From NCBI GenBank assembly GCA_963383645.1, contig OY726566.1, positions 93,556,029-93,620,028 of the forward strand: 64,000 nucleotides of DNA. The letters are read 5' to 3'. A program made the position numbers and the translations under genes. Origin of the DNA: Muscardinus avellanarius. Taxonomy: Eukaryota > Chordata > Mammalia > Rodentia > Gliridae. Positions 1 through 10,345 of this stretch are shown here, in pieces (the stretch's first letter is position 1; the number at the start of each line of letters is the position of its first letter). Under the pieces are notes generated by a model. It had not been told where the DNA came from, did no database searches, and saw nothing but the letters and a program-made list of their open reading frames with translations.

Positions 1-146
1 CTGCCCCTGAGTTGACCCCCAACCCTTTTCACTTTTTATCTTGAAACAGGATCTTGCTAAGTTCTTTTGGCTGGCCTCGGACCTGTGATCCTCCTGTTTT
101 ATCTTCCCCAGTCCTGGGGTGACAGGCCTGCACCACCACACCTGGC
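1..146 (-). mobile_element. B1-ID SINE, cut by window edge
   Basis: Antisense. The ID tail is mostly missing at the left edge. The linker complement (ttttatcttgaaacagg) and the B1 head ending in caccacacctggc are clear. Confidence 0.85.
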
Positions 147-884
147 TCCTCAGGGTTTTTATCCCACTCCTACGTGTGAGGGATTGAAAGTCACTGTGTA
201 TTCTCCTTTCTGTGTTACTTAAAGTACTTGAAGCATTTGAGTACTAGAAAAGGGGTGTGTTACCGGAGGCTCCAGTCCCACATCAGATGGCCTCATGGCT
301 GTGGGCCTCCGGCACATCCTGGCAGGAGTGTGTGGTGGAGCAAACAACTTATATCGTGAACCAGGAAGCAGAGAGGCCTGAGACCCTCAGTCCCCTTGAA
401 ATACACCCCGGGGACCTTAGGACCATGAATAGGACTCTAGCTCCTCAAGCCGTTAGCACGGGTCTTGGAGGTGGGAGGCAACATCTGTGTTCAAACCGGA
501 GCATCACTGCATTCACAAGTTTTCGTCTGGAAGTATTTTTTGTATTCTGAAGTGATCCTTTCCTATCCATTGGACATAGCCCTTTTTTTTTTTTTTAGAG
601 GGATTAATTTTAATCCTTATGTAGAAAAACCTTTCACATCTGTGCAGATAGCTATCTCGGTCCATTGAGGTTTTATTTTAATTTTGTTTCCTGGACAGTT
701 TCTAAAATGTTCCCAGTTTCCAGTGTCTCTGGGATCTGCAAATCATCCGAGTTACCCTTCTCCATTGCTCATTAGCTTGGCAGTGTCCATCCTGAAAAGG
801 AGTGCCCCAAATCAGGCCCGGGGCTCCCAGACACGCTCCGGCTGTGGCATAGAACCATCACTTGGGTTGTGCAGGGCCAGCGCA
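147..884. other. Intronic stretch, nothing recognised
   Basis: Apart from a T-run near 582-596, no repeat, exon or RNA gene is recognised. Confidence 0.5.
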
Positions 885-1120
885 ATTCTTTTTTCTTTTA
901 TAATATACTCTTATCGGTACGTCGTAATCATACATCACAGTGAGGTTCGATGCAATGCACACACGCACCCAGCACTCGTGTGACTCCCTCTGGACACCCA
1001 CTCCCCATACATGTTAGTGAGATTGACTATAATACTTTCATATATGGATATAGTGATGTTTGAGCCTTCTTTTCCCCTTCTCTACCTCCCTCCCCCCAAT
1101 CTCCTGGTCTGTCATGCCGC

Positions 1121-1122
1121 GC

Positions 1123-1160
<38 letters not shown>
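1121..1160. repeat. (GT)n microsatellite
   Basis: A short GC alternation followed by about 18 GT units directly next to a SINE. Confidence 0.95.
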
Positions 1161-1162
<2 letters not shown>

Positions 1163-1303
1163 CCAGCCCTATTTTATTTTTTGAATGGTCTCACTAGTTT
1201 GCAGAAGGCCTCACTAAGTAGCAGAGGCTGGCTGCAGACCCTCCATCCTCCTGTCTCAGCCTCCCGAGTACTGGGCTTACAGGCATGCGCCGTCAGGCCG
1301 GCG
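1161..1303 (-). mobile_element. B1-ID SINE, tail-truncated, inserted in L1
   Basis: Starts at cccagcccta (antisense linker side) and ends caggccggcgc. Only the end of the ID part is present next to the GT repeat. Confidence 0.8.
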
Positions 1304-1439
1304 CTGATCTCTTATCTGAAGTCCTTTTGTTCCCCATGTTCTCTCTAGCATCCACATATGACAGAAAGCACACGACCCTTGACCTTCTGAGACTGGCCAA
1401 TGTCACTTAGCATAATTATTATATCCTAGGACTGCATTT

Positions 1440-2060
1440 GTTGGGTATTTATTGCACATCTACAGAAACACTGTGTGGAGTGTATGGGGAGAAAGAAGTT
1501 AACCAGTTGCAGAGTCTATCTCTAATGAATTTATATTCTAGTTGAAGAATTATAGGAAGGGAAGTATAGGACCAAAAATAGGATGCATATATACAGCTCT
1601 CATTTATGGTAAAAAGCATGGAAGGTGGGTGAAGACTCCATATTCCAGGAGGATGGAATCACTAAAGAGGACAGAAAAGGCTGGGGAAGGGGACGGACTA
1701 GGTTTTGTGGAAAAGAAGAAAGATTTAGACATAGAGGCTTCAGAAGGGAAAGGAATGAATCAGGGCAGTGTAAGGAGGCCGGAGGAGGAGGGAAAGGATC
1801 TTGTATGTCAAGTTCCAGAAACTTGGTCTTATTAAATTAGGTAATGGGGAGCCACTGAAGGTGTGTGAGCAGGGAGGACCAGGTGCAATCCTGGGCTCTG
1901 GGCAGATTTGGGGGGAGCTTTTTTAAGTGTATTGGAAAAGCAAGATGATAAGGTAGAAGAGGAAAAGATTAATTAAGGGCTGAATTAGAAAAATGGAGGG
2001 CAAGGGGCAGTGCAAGAGACACCAAAGAGCCAACACTCGAAAGACTTGGCCAAGGGCAGG
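1440..2060 (+). repeat. Ancient mammalian interspersed repeat, copy 1
   Basis: Diverged copy of an old repeat whose recognisable order is: a stretch like 'tttattgcacatctac', then 'ttatattctagttg', then 'ggggagccactgaagg' and 'tgagcagggagg'. I know this pattern as a mammal-wide interspersed repeat but do not assign a family name. The same order recurs at 4060, 13936 and 17560. Open frames in it, such as the 97-codon one at 1542, are not genes. Confidence 0.5.
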
Positions 2061-2405
2061 AAATGCAAAGAAGATACACTTTGTGAAATTATTGTTATCT
2101 TTTCTATTTGCAATTCTTAACATAAATTCAAGATCTCACATGTACCCATTAAATGTAGTATTATTTTTAACTCCTCATTCCAATCTATGGAGATATTTTT
2201 AAATCTTCATTCTGTTATAAAAAAAATCTTAGCTATTCCTCCAAATTCCATGTCATCCTTGATTTTAGAAACAATCTTACTTTATGTATGTCATTGGAAA
2301 AAAATAATAAAAGTATGATAGGACAAGGCTGAGTTGAGAAATTTGGGGCTCTACATCTTGAGACTTCCTTTCAGATGGACATCTATACATTGCTCAGTAC
2401 TTGAG
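2061..2405. other. AT-rich intronic stretch, nothing recognised
   Basis: AT-rich sequence without a recognisable repeat or exon. Confidence 0.4.
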
Positions 2406-2580
2406 GAGTGCTTAAGTTTTTCTAACTCAGAACCTGGGCTTTAGCTCAAGACCAGCCTTGCAATGCAAGTCTGAATGCCCGCTTTTCACCTACTGGTAAT
2501 ATAACCCTGAGCAGCTACTAACCTTCTTTGTCTCAACTTCTTTGTCTATAAAAATGGATAATGACAATTCTTTCCTGAAA
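2406..2580 (+). mobile_element. MIR SINE (diverged)
   Basis: Contains the MIR-like order 'cctgggctttagctcaag...accctgagcagctactaacc...tgtctataaaaatggataatgac', matching the MIR core and the 'ctgtaaaatggggataat' segment. Confidence 0.6.
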
Positions 2581-2639
2581 GAGAAATTTTTTAATGTGGA
2601 TATTTTTAAAACTGTGTTTTAGCTAAATAGGAACACACA

Positions 2640-2693
2640 TGCGTGCTTGCGTGCGCGCGCGCGCACACACACACACACACACATATACACACA
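2640..2693. repeat. (GC)n(CA)n alternating purine-pyrimidine tract
   Basis: GTGCGCGCGCGCGC followed by about ten CA units. This type of sequence can form Z-DNA. Confidence 0.9.
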
Positions 2694-2704
2694 GATTAGC
2701 TGTT

Positions 2705-2896
2705 TTTTTTTTGGTGGCACTGGGGTTCTTGGAAGCCCTTCTACCTCCGGGCTACACTCCCAGACCTATTTTTACATTTTATATTTGGAAACAGGGTCTC
2801 CTAAGCCAGCGCGCGCGGCTGGCTTCGAACCTGCGCGATCCTCCTGTCTCTGCCTCCCAAGCGCGGGGATTACAAGCGTGCGCCACCACGCCCGGC
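2705..2896 (-). mobile_element. B1-ID SINE, young subfamily
   Basis: Flanked by the direct repeat ttagctgtt (2696-2704 and 2897-2905). Diagnostic young features (complements): cttaggagaccctgtttcc, and the altered ID end with ttccaagaaccccagtgcc. It retains many CpGs (gcgcgcg, cgcgatcc), a sign of youth. Confidence 0.93.
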
Positions 2897-3002
2897 TTAG
2901 CTGTTGTTTTGATACTCTCTGTGATAGTGGTTAGGATTGTCTTTTCATTACCCATAGTACCTTCTATTAGAGACTTTATCTGGTTTCCTTCTGGTGTCTT
3001 CC

Positions 3003-3066
3003 TACTCTTGGCCTTTTGGGGTTCTTTTTTTTCTTTTTTTTTTTTTCTTCTTCTTTTTTTTTTTTT
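3003..3066. repeat. Polypyrimidine (T-rich) tract
   Basis: Interrupted T-runs with TTC units, forming the antisense poly(A) of the adjoining SINE. Confidence 0.8.
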
Positions 3067-3268
3067 CATCTTAGAGATTGAACCCAGGGCTTTCTACGTC
3101 TAAACTTTACCCTCAGCCCAATTTTATTCTTTATTTTGAAACAGGGCCTCACTAAGGTGCTAAGGGCCTTGCTAAGTTGCTAAGGCTGACCTCGAACCTG
3201 CGATCTTCTTGCCTCAGCCTCTCAATAATCCAGTGCTGGGTTACAAAGTGCACCACCATGCCCAGCCT
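3067..3268 (-). mobile_element. B1-ID SINE
   Basis: Antisense copy: 'agattgaacccagggc' (ID), the linker, then 'gcaccaccatgcccagcc' (B1 head). Confidence 0.88.
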
Positions 3269-3740
3269 AATCCTGACCCTTTTAATGCGAACATCCCCAT
3301 CTCATGTCTTCCCAAGATAGGTGTGTACAAGCCAGCTACAGACAATACTCTAGGGATTTGTTCAAGAATCTTCCCATCCCTTTTAAGGCCCACTTCTCCT
3401 TGCTTTGTTGATCCATTTTTTAAGAATTCTCATCCTGGGCAGCTCTCAAATTACCGCTGGGGAAAAAGTCAAGAAAACCAAGAGCCAAGTTTACCATTTC
3501 TTCATTTAAGTCAGTTAGGAAAGGAACAAAGTCACATGACTTGTTATCTGTGAGATCATCTTGGCACCTAGTGAGGACCACTTCTGAATTGTTCACAGAC
3601 TATATTAATAATCTGTTCAGAATTTTGCTGATAATTCCAAATTCTCCCTGATTCTTTACCTTCCTTTTATGAGCCTCAGGGATTTGCTCTCAAGCATTTT
3701 GGATTCCAAGAAAAATTCCCTAAACTTATTAAAATAGTCT
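3269..3740. other. Intronic stretch, nothing recognised
   Basis: The open frame across 3209-3553 starts inside the SINE and has no recognised homology. Treated as non-coding. Confidence 0.5.
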
Positions 3741-3946
3741 GTTTTTGTGGGAATGGGGATTGAACCCAGGATCATTCTACCCCCAAGCTACACCCATAGG
3801 CCTATTTCTTTTATTATTTTTATTTTGAAACAGGGTCTCACTAAGTTGCAGAGGGCCTAAGTAGCTGAGGCTGGCCATGAACCCAGATCCTCCTGTCTCA
3901 GCCTCCCAAGTACTGGGATTACAAGCATGCGCCACCACATCCAGCT
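3741..3946 (-). mobile_element. B1-ID SINE
   Basis: Complete antisense composite SINE, from 'gtgggaatggggattgaacc' to 'gcgccaccacatccagct'. Confidence 0.9.
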
Positions 3947-4219
3947 TAAAATAAGTTTAGAATATTCTTTGATCTCACTAACTCTAAGCACAGTTGATTA
4001 TTCTATCCTAAAAATGGTTTGTTACTTGATTTCTAGGGCTTCTATTATTCTCTCAACCCTGTGTGAGAGTTTATAGACAGGGCAGAGTGGGGAATGTGAA
4101 GCGTTTGCCTTCCTCTGGTTTACTGGCTGTTGGAGGTGGGAGAGAGGAGACAAGTAATAGATAAACATAATACACAAGGAATTTTAGAAAATTTAAATGC
4201 TGTGCGGAAAACAAATGCC

Positions 4220-4428
4220 AGCCGGGAATGGTAGCACGTACCTAGAATCCCAGTACTTGGGAGGCTGAGACAGAAGGGTCATGGGTTCAATGACAGCCTC
4301 AGCAACATAGTGAGACTTTAAGCAACCTAGCAAGACCCTGATTTGAAACAAGAAATTAAAAAATAAAGGGGCTGGGGGTGTAGTTCAGAGTAGAATGCCC
4401 CTGGGTTCAATCCCTAGCACCACGAGTG
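4220..4428 (+). mobile_element. B1-ID SINE
   Basis: Sense copy, 'gccagccgggaatggtagc' to 'tcaatccctagcaccac'. It is older than the CpG-rich copies. Confidence 0.88.
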
Positions 4429-4805
4429 GTAAGGAATGCAGTAGGGGGACGCATAACTTAGTAATCTGGAATGAGGCCCTTGCAGTGTTAAGTAGCATGC
4501 CCCAAGGGGGTCCCTGTGGAGTTGAGGTTTGAGGAAGGGCTGGAGGGAGTTGAGGAAGATAAAGTATTCCCTGGCAAAAGACCAAGGCCCTAAGGTTCTT
4601 GAGGGAACAGGGGGCCATGAGCCTGGTTGCAGGATGGTGAGCAGGGTGATGGGTATTAACAGATGGCTGTGACAAAACAAAGGGCCAGACCACAGGAAGG
4701 GTATTGCGTTCTCCTTGAAGTGAGATGAGAGCCATTATAGGAATTGTGCCTACGAGCAGCACGATCTTACCATCTTACTGACACTGTATTTTGTGTGTAT
4801 TTATG

Positions 4806-5012
4806 TATGTATTCTGGTACTGAAGACTGAACCCCGGGGCACTGTATCACTGGGCTATGCCCCTAGCCCTTTTTATTTTTTATCTGGAAACAGGGTCTGG
4901 CTAAGTTGCTGAGAACTCAATAAATTGCTGCAGGCTGGCCTCAAACCTATAGTCCTCCTGTCTCGGCCTACCAGGTGCTAGAATTACAAGTATGTGCCAC
5001 CATGCTTGACTT
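4806..5012 (-). mobile_element. B1-ID SINE
   Basis: Antisense copy from 'gtactgaagactgaacc' to 'gtgccaccatgcttgac'. Confidence 0.85.
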
Positions 5013-5345
5013 ATTTATAGTTTAAAATACAAATATTGAAAATGGGCTGCAGGGAGACAAAGATGGAAGCAGGGAGACCGATTCAGGGCTATTGCAGTTG
5101 TCCAGGTGAGAAATGAAGGCAGCTCACATTGCTGATGGCAGCAGAGTTGGTAAAAACTGGTTGAGCGCTGAATATATTTTCAAGGAACAACCAGCAGAAT
5201 TCCTTGTCAGAGTGGCCATAGGATCTAAGAGAGAGAAAGGTGTCAGAAATGGCCAGTGAAAAAAATGAAGCCACCTGCCACTGGATGGAGGACACTGCAG
5301 GTTTGGGAGCAGGTAGAGTAGGACTTAGATTTCTGGTGTCCACTA

Positions 5346-5796
5346 GCCGTCCATGTGAAGATAGGAAGTATGGGTAGGTGCATCAGAAGGAGAGAGCTGT
5401 GTCCTGCTGGAGATATGTGCTAGCCACTGACGTACACATAGTATATATAAAGAACATCTAAAGCCATGATACTAAATGGAAGTTCCATGGCATGAGTGTA
5501 CACGCGGCACATCAGAGAACTGTGGACTTGAAGCGGTTTGAAAAATGAGGAATAGCCAACAAGGGATGATAAGAAGCAACAATCAGTGAGGTAGGAGGGA
5601 AATAAAGACGACCCAGTGACATGGGAACCAAGTAAAATCGAGGTGGAGCTCAAATGCTGCTCCTAGGCTGTCATTAGCACTGAGAACGGGCTAACACATT
5701 GAGCTAAGCAAAGGTCAGCGGTGACCATCACAACAGCTATTTATAAGGAGCAGTAGGGGTGAAAACCAGACCGGGGTGGACTTTTCAACAAAAATG
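5346..5796. other. Intronic stretch, nothing recognised
   Basis: No repeat or exon recognised. It may include the worn end of the neighbouring ancient repeat. Confidence 0.4.
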
Positions 5797-5885
5797 GTAG
5801 GGCTGAGGATGCAGCTCAGTGGTAGAGCACTTGCCGAGCATGTGCAAGGCCCAGGGTTGCATCCTCAACACTGCAAAAGCAAAAT
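5797..5885 (+). mobile_element. ID element (BC1/tRNA-Ala-derived SINE)
   Basis: A free-standing ID: 'gggctgaggatgcagctcag', 'tggtagagcacttgccgag', 'atgtgcaaggcccagggttg', then an A-rich tail 'gcaaaagcaaaataaag'. Pol III A and B boxes correspond to 'tagctcagtggtagagc' and 'gggttcgatcc' in the family; here the B box is mutated. Confidence 0.9.
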
Positions 5886-6091
5886 AAAGACAACAGAAAT
5901 GAAGTACGTAGATTGTAAAATACAAGTAAAACTTTTACAGTGAATTTTGCCCCAAAGAAAAATGGAGTGGTCATTGGAGAAGGGAGGTCGTGTGAAAGTA
6001 TTTTCTTATATGTTATGATATTTTAAATATTTGAAGAAAATCATCTGGAAAGAAAGAAAATGGTCGGTGTAGGAAAGAAAAGGGAGAATTG

Positions 6092-6281
6092 GCCGGGCGT
6101 GGTGGCGCACGCTTGTAATCCCCGCGCTTGGGAGGCGGAGACAGGAGGATCGCGCAGGTTCGAAGGCAGCCGCACTGGCTTAAGAGACCCTGTTTCCAAA
6201 TAAAAATATAAAAATAGGTCTGGGAGTGTAGCCCAGAGGTAGAAGGGTTTCCAGGAACCCCAGTACCACCAAAAAAAAGGG
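6092..6281 (+). mobile_element. B1-ID SINE, young subfamily
   Basis: Flanked by the direct repeat gggagaattg (6082-6091, and again after the A tail near 6285-6294). Young signature: CpG-rich head, 'gcgcaggttcgaaggc' containing an intact GGTTCGA, 'ggcttaagagaccctg', and the altered tail 'ttccaggaaccccagtacc'. Confidence 0.95.
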
Positions 6282-6779
6282 AGGGGGGAGAATTGCAGAG
6301 GCTGTTTTGGGCTAAGCAGGGGTGGTGTCTGATGCACGAGTGGAGTGATTGGTCTGGGGCATGACCAGGAGGAGTTTGTTCACTGTGGACTGCCCTACCT
6401 TTAGCAATTGAGTTATTCCTCTGTCGTTCATATTTCACCATTTTGTCCAACACAGGGAGCCTCTGTCTCTCTTGCCCGGCTTCTGTTGGAACAGTCATTG
6501 GCATATTGCAGTCGTCAAGAGTGTCTTGATTCCTCCCTCTAAGGGCTGGACCACTTTAACACCCCTCCTGGACAGTCTCTGGGGTAGTGCGCACTTCTGA
6601 GTACCCATTCTCAGGTTATTCCACATACAAGGGAATTTAAGCGAGCGAACTACCATGGCTGCTGAATTGCAGGACTATGTTGAATTTGTCTTAGGGCTTG
6701 GAAAAGTGATGTTAGGATTCTTTGAAGGGGAATAAATAGAAAGTCATTTCTGTTTGTTGTACAGAAACGCACTGCCACG
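6282..6779. other. Intronic stretch, nothing recognised
   Basis: No repeat or exon recognised. Confidence 0.45.
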
Positions 6780-6842
6780 TGCACACACACATACGTCCGC
6801 ACATGCATACAAGGGCGCGTGCACGCACGCGCACACACACCC
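6780..6842. repeat. Degenerate CA/GC alternating tract
   Basis: Mixed CA, GCAC and GCGC units, about 60 bp, with Z-DNA-forming potential. Confidence 0.85.
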
Positions 6843-8165
6843 ATAATGCATGTTGCCTGTTACTTAATCAGCTTTGTCAAGTTTAGGGAGAAAGTGTTTT
6901 CTTGTTGTCTGAATCGGAAGATGGGAGGTGTCCTCACTTCCTCTCTTCCCATGGATTGCCCTCCCCCAGATTGGCACCTGCTTGAGGAGTAATTAGGGCA
7001 GTCCTAATTTGGACAGCCAAATCCTGATTACAGTGAGAGGAAAAACAGGAAATGTTCTAGTTTTACTGCCAGCAAATGACTGACTTAAATAGAAAGCCAT
7101 ATACAATTCAAATGATCCAAAATGATATAACACTAGCGAAGGAGGAAGGGAGTGGGGAAACATTGCAATCCGATCCTCCCCCGCTGGACGCAGAGAGTTT
7201 GGGTAGAGGGATGGGATCCGCAAGCTCACAATGCCCTCTGCCGAGGAGGCTCGGCTGGCTTTCCACGCTTGCCCTGAGAAGGAGCAGCCACTGGGAGTGT
7301 GGAGATCTGAGGAAAGGTCAGGTGCATCTCACCTTTCTGTGAGCACCTCACTCCAGAGAGAGAAACTGTACTGCATAATGATGTCACGTTGCACGCTTTG
7401 GATAAAGAGCTTGCCTAAAAGTGGTATGAGGATTAGAAGTGTTTTCCTTAATTAGTCACCCCCTGGAGCTTAAAGGAAGACTCAGCTGTGAATTCTGCAC
7501 TGCAGCAGCGCTCCGGCAGTTGGTCCATTTCTCGGCTACTTCTAAGCCGAACGCCTCTCTCCCCTTTCTTGTTCTCTTTGCCCGGAGATGCAACTGGTGG
7601 CTTGTGTGGCCCCAAATAATAACTTACTGATTTCTATGTGTTCTCATGTAAGCATTTTTTTATGCATTTTTTAGTTCATTCTCTTTTTTTCAGGGTCCAG
7701 TAAAGAACCTGCACCACCCCGTAATCGGACCTGGTGAAGAATTCAAAATAAACCTCTTTTCTACTATTAGAGGCACAATCGATATGAGACATTAGTGTAT
7801 TTTAGGGGGCAGGAAGGTATAGCCACCGTCAGGGCTCACCTTTCTCCACTTCATCACAGAGGAGTTAGAAGGCATGTGAGAACGCAGACAGAGCCGACAG
7901 GGATGCTCCTGCAGTCACTGATGGCAGAGACCAGGTCCAGCCCAGCTCTGGATATGTTTTTGGAAGGAATGAGGAATCTGCTGACAGAATGGACAGGACA
8001 GCAAGTTGTGCGGCAGCAGGGTTGGACGTGGTGCGTGAGGGAAGTTTGAGAAAGGAGATGATTAGGATGGAGAATTTTGGAGGGAGTTGAAAACTTCCCA
8101 CGTAGGGTGAAAGAATACTGTCACAGGTTTTGGTGAGGACGGCGACGTGACCAAAGTGGTGTTTT
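6843..8165. other. Repeat-free intronic block
   Basis: No retroelement recognised over 1.3 kb, unusual for this window. 7440-7640 retains CpGs (cagcgctccgg, ctcggctac, agccgaacgcc, gcccgga) and could be a conserved non-coding element. No open frame looks like a known protein. Confidence 0.4.
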
Positions 8166-8540
8166 AAGATCTTCTGGGGAATACTATGCTAAGTGAGATC
8201 AGCTAGTCTCAGAAAGTCAAAGGTTGTATGTTTTCTCTCATACGTGGACGGTAAAAAGAAAATAGCCAACAAAAGCGATTTCAGGTAAATGAAGACAGGA
8301 ACCAGCTGTGGAAGGGGGTTGGGGAGGGAGGAAAAATAACACGTAGAATTGAGGATGGAAATGGTCCAGATAGTGCTGTCTATATAGGAAGGTATCAATC
8401 CCAATTTCACTAACATGTCTGGGGAGGGAGAAGTGGGGAGCTGGGTGTGATGCACAGGGAAAGACACCACGTGCTATGTGCGTGTGTTTTTATCTCGCTA
8501 TATTGTCTAATTACAATGCACTAATAAAAGTGTAAATATT
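8166..8540 (+). mobile_element. L1 3' end, family B (5'-truncated)
   Basis: Begins in the ORF2 end/3'UTR: 'tatgctaagtgagatcag', 'tcagaaagtcaaagg', 'tctctcatacgtgg'. It ends 'tacaatgcactaataaaagt' plus an A-rich tail. Parallel copy at 19185-19866. Confidence 0.75.
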
Positions 8541-9004
8541 TTTCTCATTAAACAAAAAAGGCTTCTTGGTCCCATTGGGCTGACTAGATACTAGATACTT
8601 GAGGTTTCTGGTGTAAGCAGAGGCTTCCGTCCTACAGGAACAGAAGCCAAGCTGAGCCTGTGCAGCCTCTTGCAACCTAGATAACTTTGAGCATCAGAAA
8701 AGCCAAGTCCAATACAAGGAGAACATTCTGCAAACTTGATTTCAGTCTGCCTGTTCAAGCCCTTTTTCTTTTGGCTCACCTCACACTGCTATGTATTCGT
8801 TTTTATTAAATATTAAATAGACACAAATAAACATTATAAAGTATATACAGAATCTGCTTTGCAGAGAGCATTCAGCGAGTACAAGCTTCTATTATGTTCT
8901 CCTGGAATTTATTTTGTATAGCTCAATGCTGGTGTGTTATTCCACTGTATTATAATTTAAATTTTTATGTATTTGACCAGTTACTGGTTTACATGCCTTC
9001 ATCT
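8541..9004. other. Intronic stretch, nothing recognised
   Basis: No recognisable feature. 8810-9000 is AT-rich and may be an old L1 relic. Confidence 0.4.
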
Positions 9005-9425
9005 CTCTAGAACATTATTTTTCAACTGTGGCTTCCCATCAGAGTTATATGGAGAATTTTAAAATATACTTATTGAACTGGGTATGGTGGCACATGCCTA
9101 TAATTCTAGTACTTGTAAAGCTGAGACAGGAGGATCACAGGTTTGAGGCCAGTCTCAGCAACTTATAGAGACCCTCATCAACTTAATGAGATCCTGTTTC
9201 AAAAATAAAATAAAATAGACCTAGGGGTATAGCTCAGAGGTAGAATGCCCCCGGGTTCAATCTCCAGTACCACACACACCCAACAAAATGCACTTACCAG
9301 ATTTCCTACCTTAGGTCCACTGACAGGCCTGGACATATGTAGTTTTTAAATATCCCCAAAGTGATTCTCATGTGTATTACTGTTTATAAATCACTATCTG
9401 GACTCTCAGCTTCTAGGAGGAGGTT
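9005..9425. mobile_element. MER5-like hAT MITE, split by a SINE
   Basis: Left part 'tttttcaactgtggcttccc...gagttatatggagaatttt', right part 'ccagatttcctacctta...gtgattctcatgtg'. This matches the MER5A layout of a short non-autonomous hAT-Charlie element. The SINE at 9077-9285 sits inside. Confidence 0.5.
9077..9285 (+). mobile_element. B1-ID SINE
   Basis: Sense, 'ctgggtatggtggcacatg' to 'caatctccagtaccac'. The tail continues as a short CA tract. Confidence 0.88.
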
Positions 9426-9769
9426 ACTGTTACTTTCCACACAGTCATCTATGTCTCTCCATAGGGCTCTCAGGCATGTTTATTGACCAAGTAAATACTT
9501 TCACTTTCCTTCTCCAGAGGACACTGGCTCCTCTCCTGGCCCAGTACAGATGTTGCTCCCTAACTATGTGTCCTACGAATTCCGCAGCAAGCAGCCGGTC
9601 CTCCTTTCCCCTGCCTAGCACAGTCTGCCATGATCAGATAGGAGTCTATTGCAGTAACCTTGATGTCAATAATGAGGACCTGAGCCAGAAGGGAAATAAA
9701 CAGTAAAGTACAGTCGCTACGCAGGGGACTCTGTAGTCATGAGCTTATCTCGTCAGTCACGACTATTTT
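9426..9769. other. Intronic stretch, nothing recognised
   Basis: A 76-codon frame at 9476 has no recognised homology. Confidence 0.45.
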
Positions 9770-9774
9770 GTTAA

Positions 9775-9880
9775 ATTAGATTCTCCCTGCCTTCCAGATG
9801 AGAAAACAGAGGTTCAGAAAGGTTAATAATGGGGCAAAGGTCACAGAATGTGGAAGTCATAGTGCGTGCATTAGAAGCTA
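9775..9880 (-). mobile_element. MIR fragment
   Basis: 'ccagatgagaaaacagaggttcag' followed by 'ggggcaaaggtcac' is the complement of the MIR conserved core. Confidence 0.6.
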
Positions 9881-9969
9881 AGTCTCCTGAATACAAAGCC
9901 CAAAGAAAAGGCAATGGAATTATAGAAGAAATAAGAAACCTGAACACTGTTTCAAATGGTTTAAAGAGA

Positions 9970-10195
9970 CAATAATAAGGAGCATAGACTCCAGAGTAGT
10001 AGGTGTGGGCCCCTCCAGGCTCTGCTTCACCGGCCTGTTGACCACAGGCAAATCCCCTAATCTCTGTGCCCAGCATTTCATCTATCAAATTGGGAATAAT
10101 GTTTACCACAGGGGATTGTTGTGAGGACCGAAAGAGCTAATATATTTAACATACATAGAGGAATGTCTTGTTCATGGTAAATAAATATTAACAAA
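9970..10195 (+). mobile_element. MIR SINE
   Basis: Core order preserved: 'ctctgcttcaccggcc', 'accacaggcaaatcccc', 'gtgcccagcatttcatc', 'attgggaataatg', 'gattgttgtgaggacc', and the 'gttcatggtaaataaatatt' end. Confidence 0.75.
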
Positions 10196-10345
10196 TATGA
10201 TTATTTGTTAATAATCCTAAATACTACATAAGTGGTAATACCAAATAAGTGTTAGCAAATATGATTATATGCTAAGAATCCTAAATACTAAATAAGTGAT
10301 AATACTAAATACCAAATAAGTGTTAGCAAATACGATTGTTAATAG
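10190..10345. repeat. About 70 bp imperfect tandem repeat
   Basis: The block 'aatcctaaatact...ccaaataagtgttagcaaata' occurs at about 10212 and again at about 10277, with a partial copy to the left. The second copy carries a small internal duplication. Confidence 0.7.

Larger units (their letters stand above)
885..1440 (-). mobile_element. L1 3' end, family B, interrupted by (GT)n and a SINE
   Basis: Reading + strand it has the same order as 31110-31445: catcacagtgaggtt, then cccatacatgttagtgagat, then a CTCCCTCCCCC tract. After the inserted SINE it resumes with the complement of the L1 ORF2-end motif ctaagtgacattgg and ends near 1440. It is 5'-truncated and on the minus strand. It shares its 3'UTR with the copies at 8166, 19185, 31110 and 36455. 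Confidence 0.7.
4060..5345 (+). repeat. Ancient interspersed repeat, copy 2, split by two SINEs
   Basis: Segments 4060-4219, 4429-4805 and 5015-5345 follow the order of the repeat seen at 1440 and 17560. The last includes 'gcagggagaccgattcaggg', 'tattgcagttgtccaggtg' and 'ctgaatatattttcaagg'. No coding capacity is recognised. Confidence 0.5.

Noticed and set aside
2639..3103. 154-codon frame
   Set aside because: It reads through a microsatellite, a SINE and a T-run; not coding.
6013..6504. 163-codon minus-strand frame
   Set aside because: Mostly the translation of the young SINE at 6092-6281.
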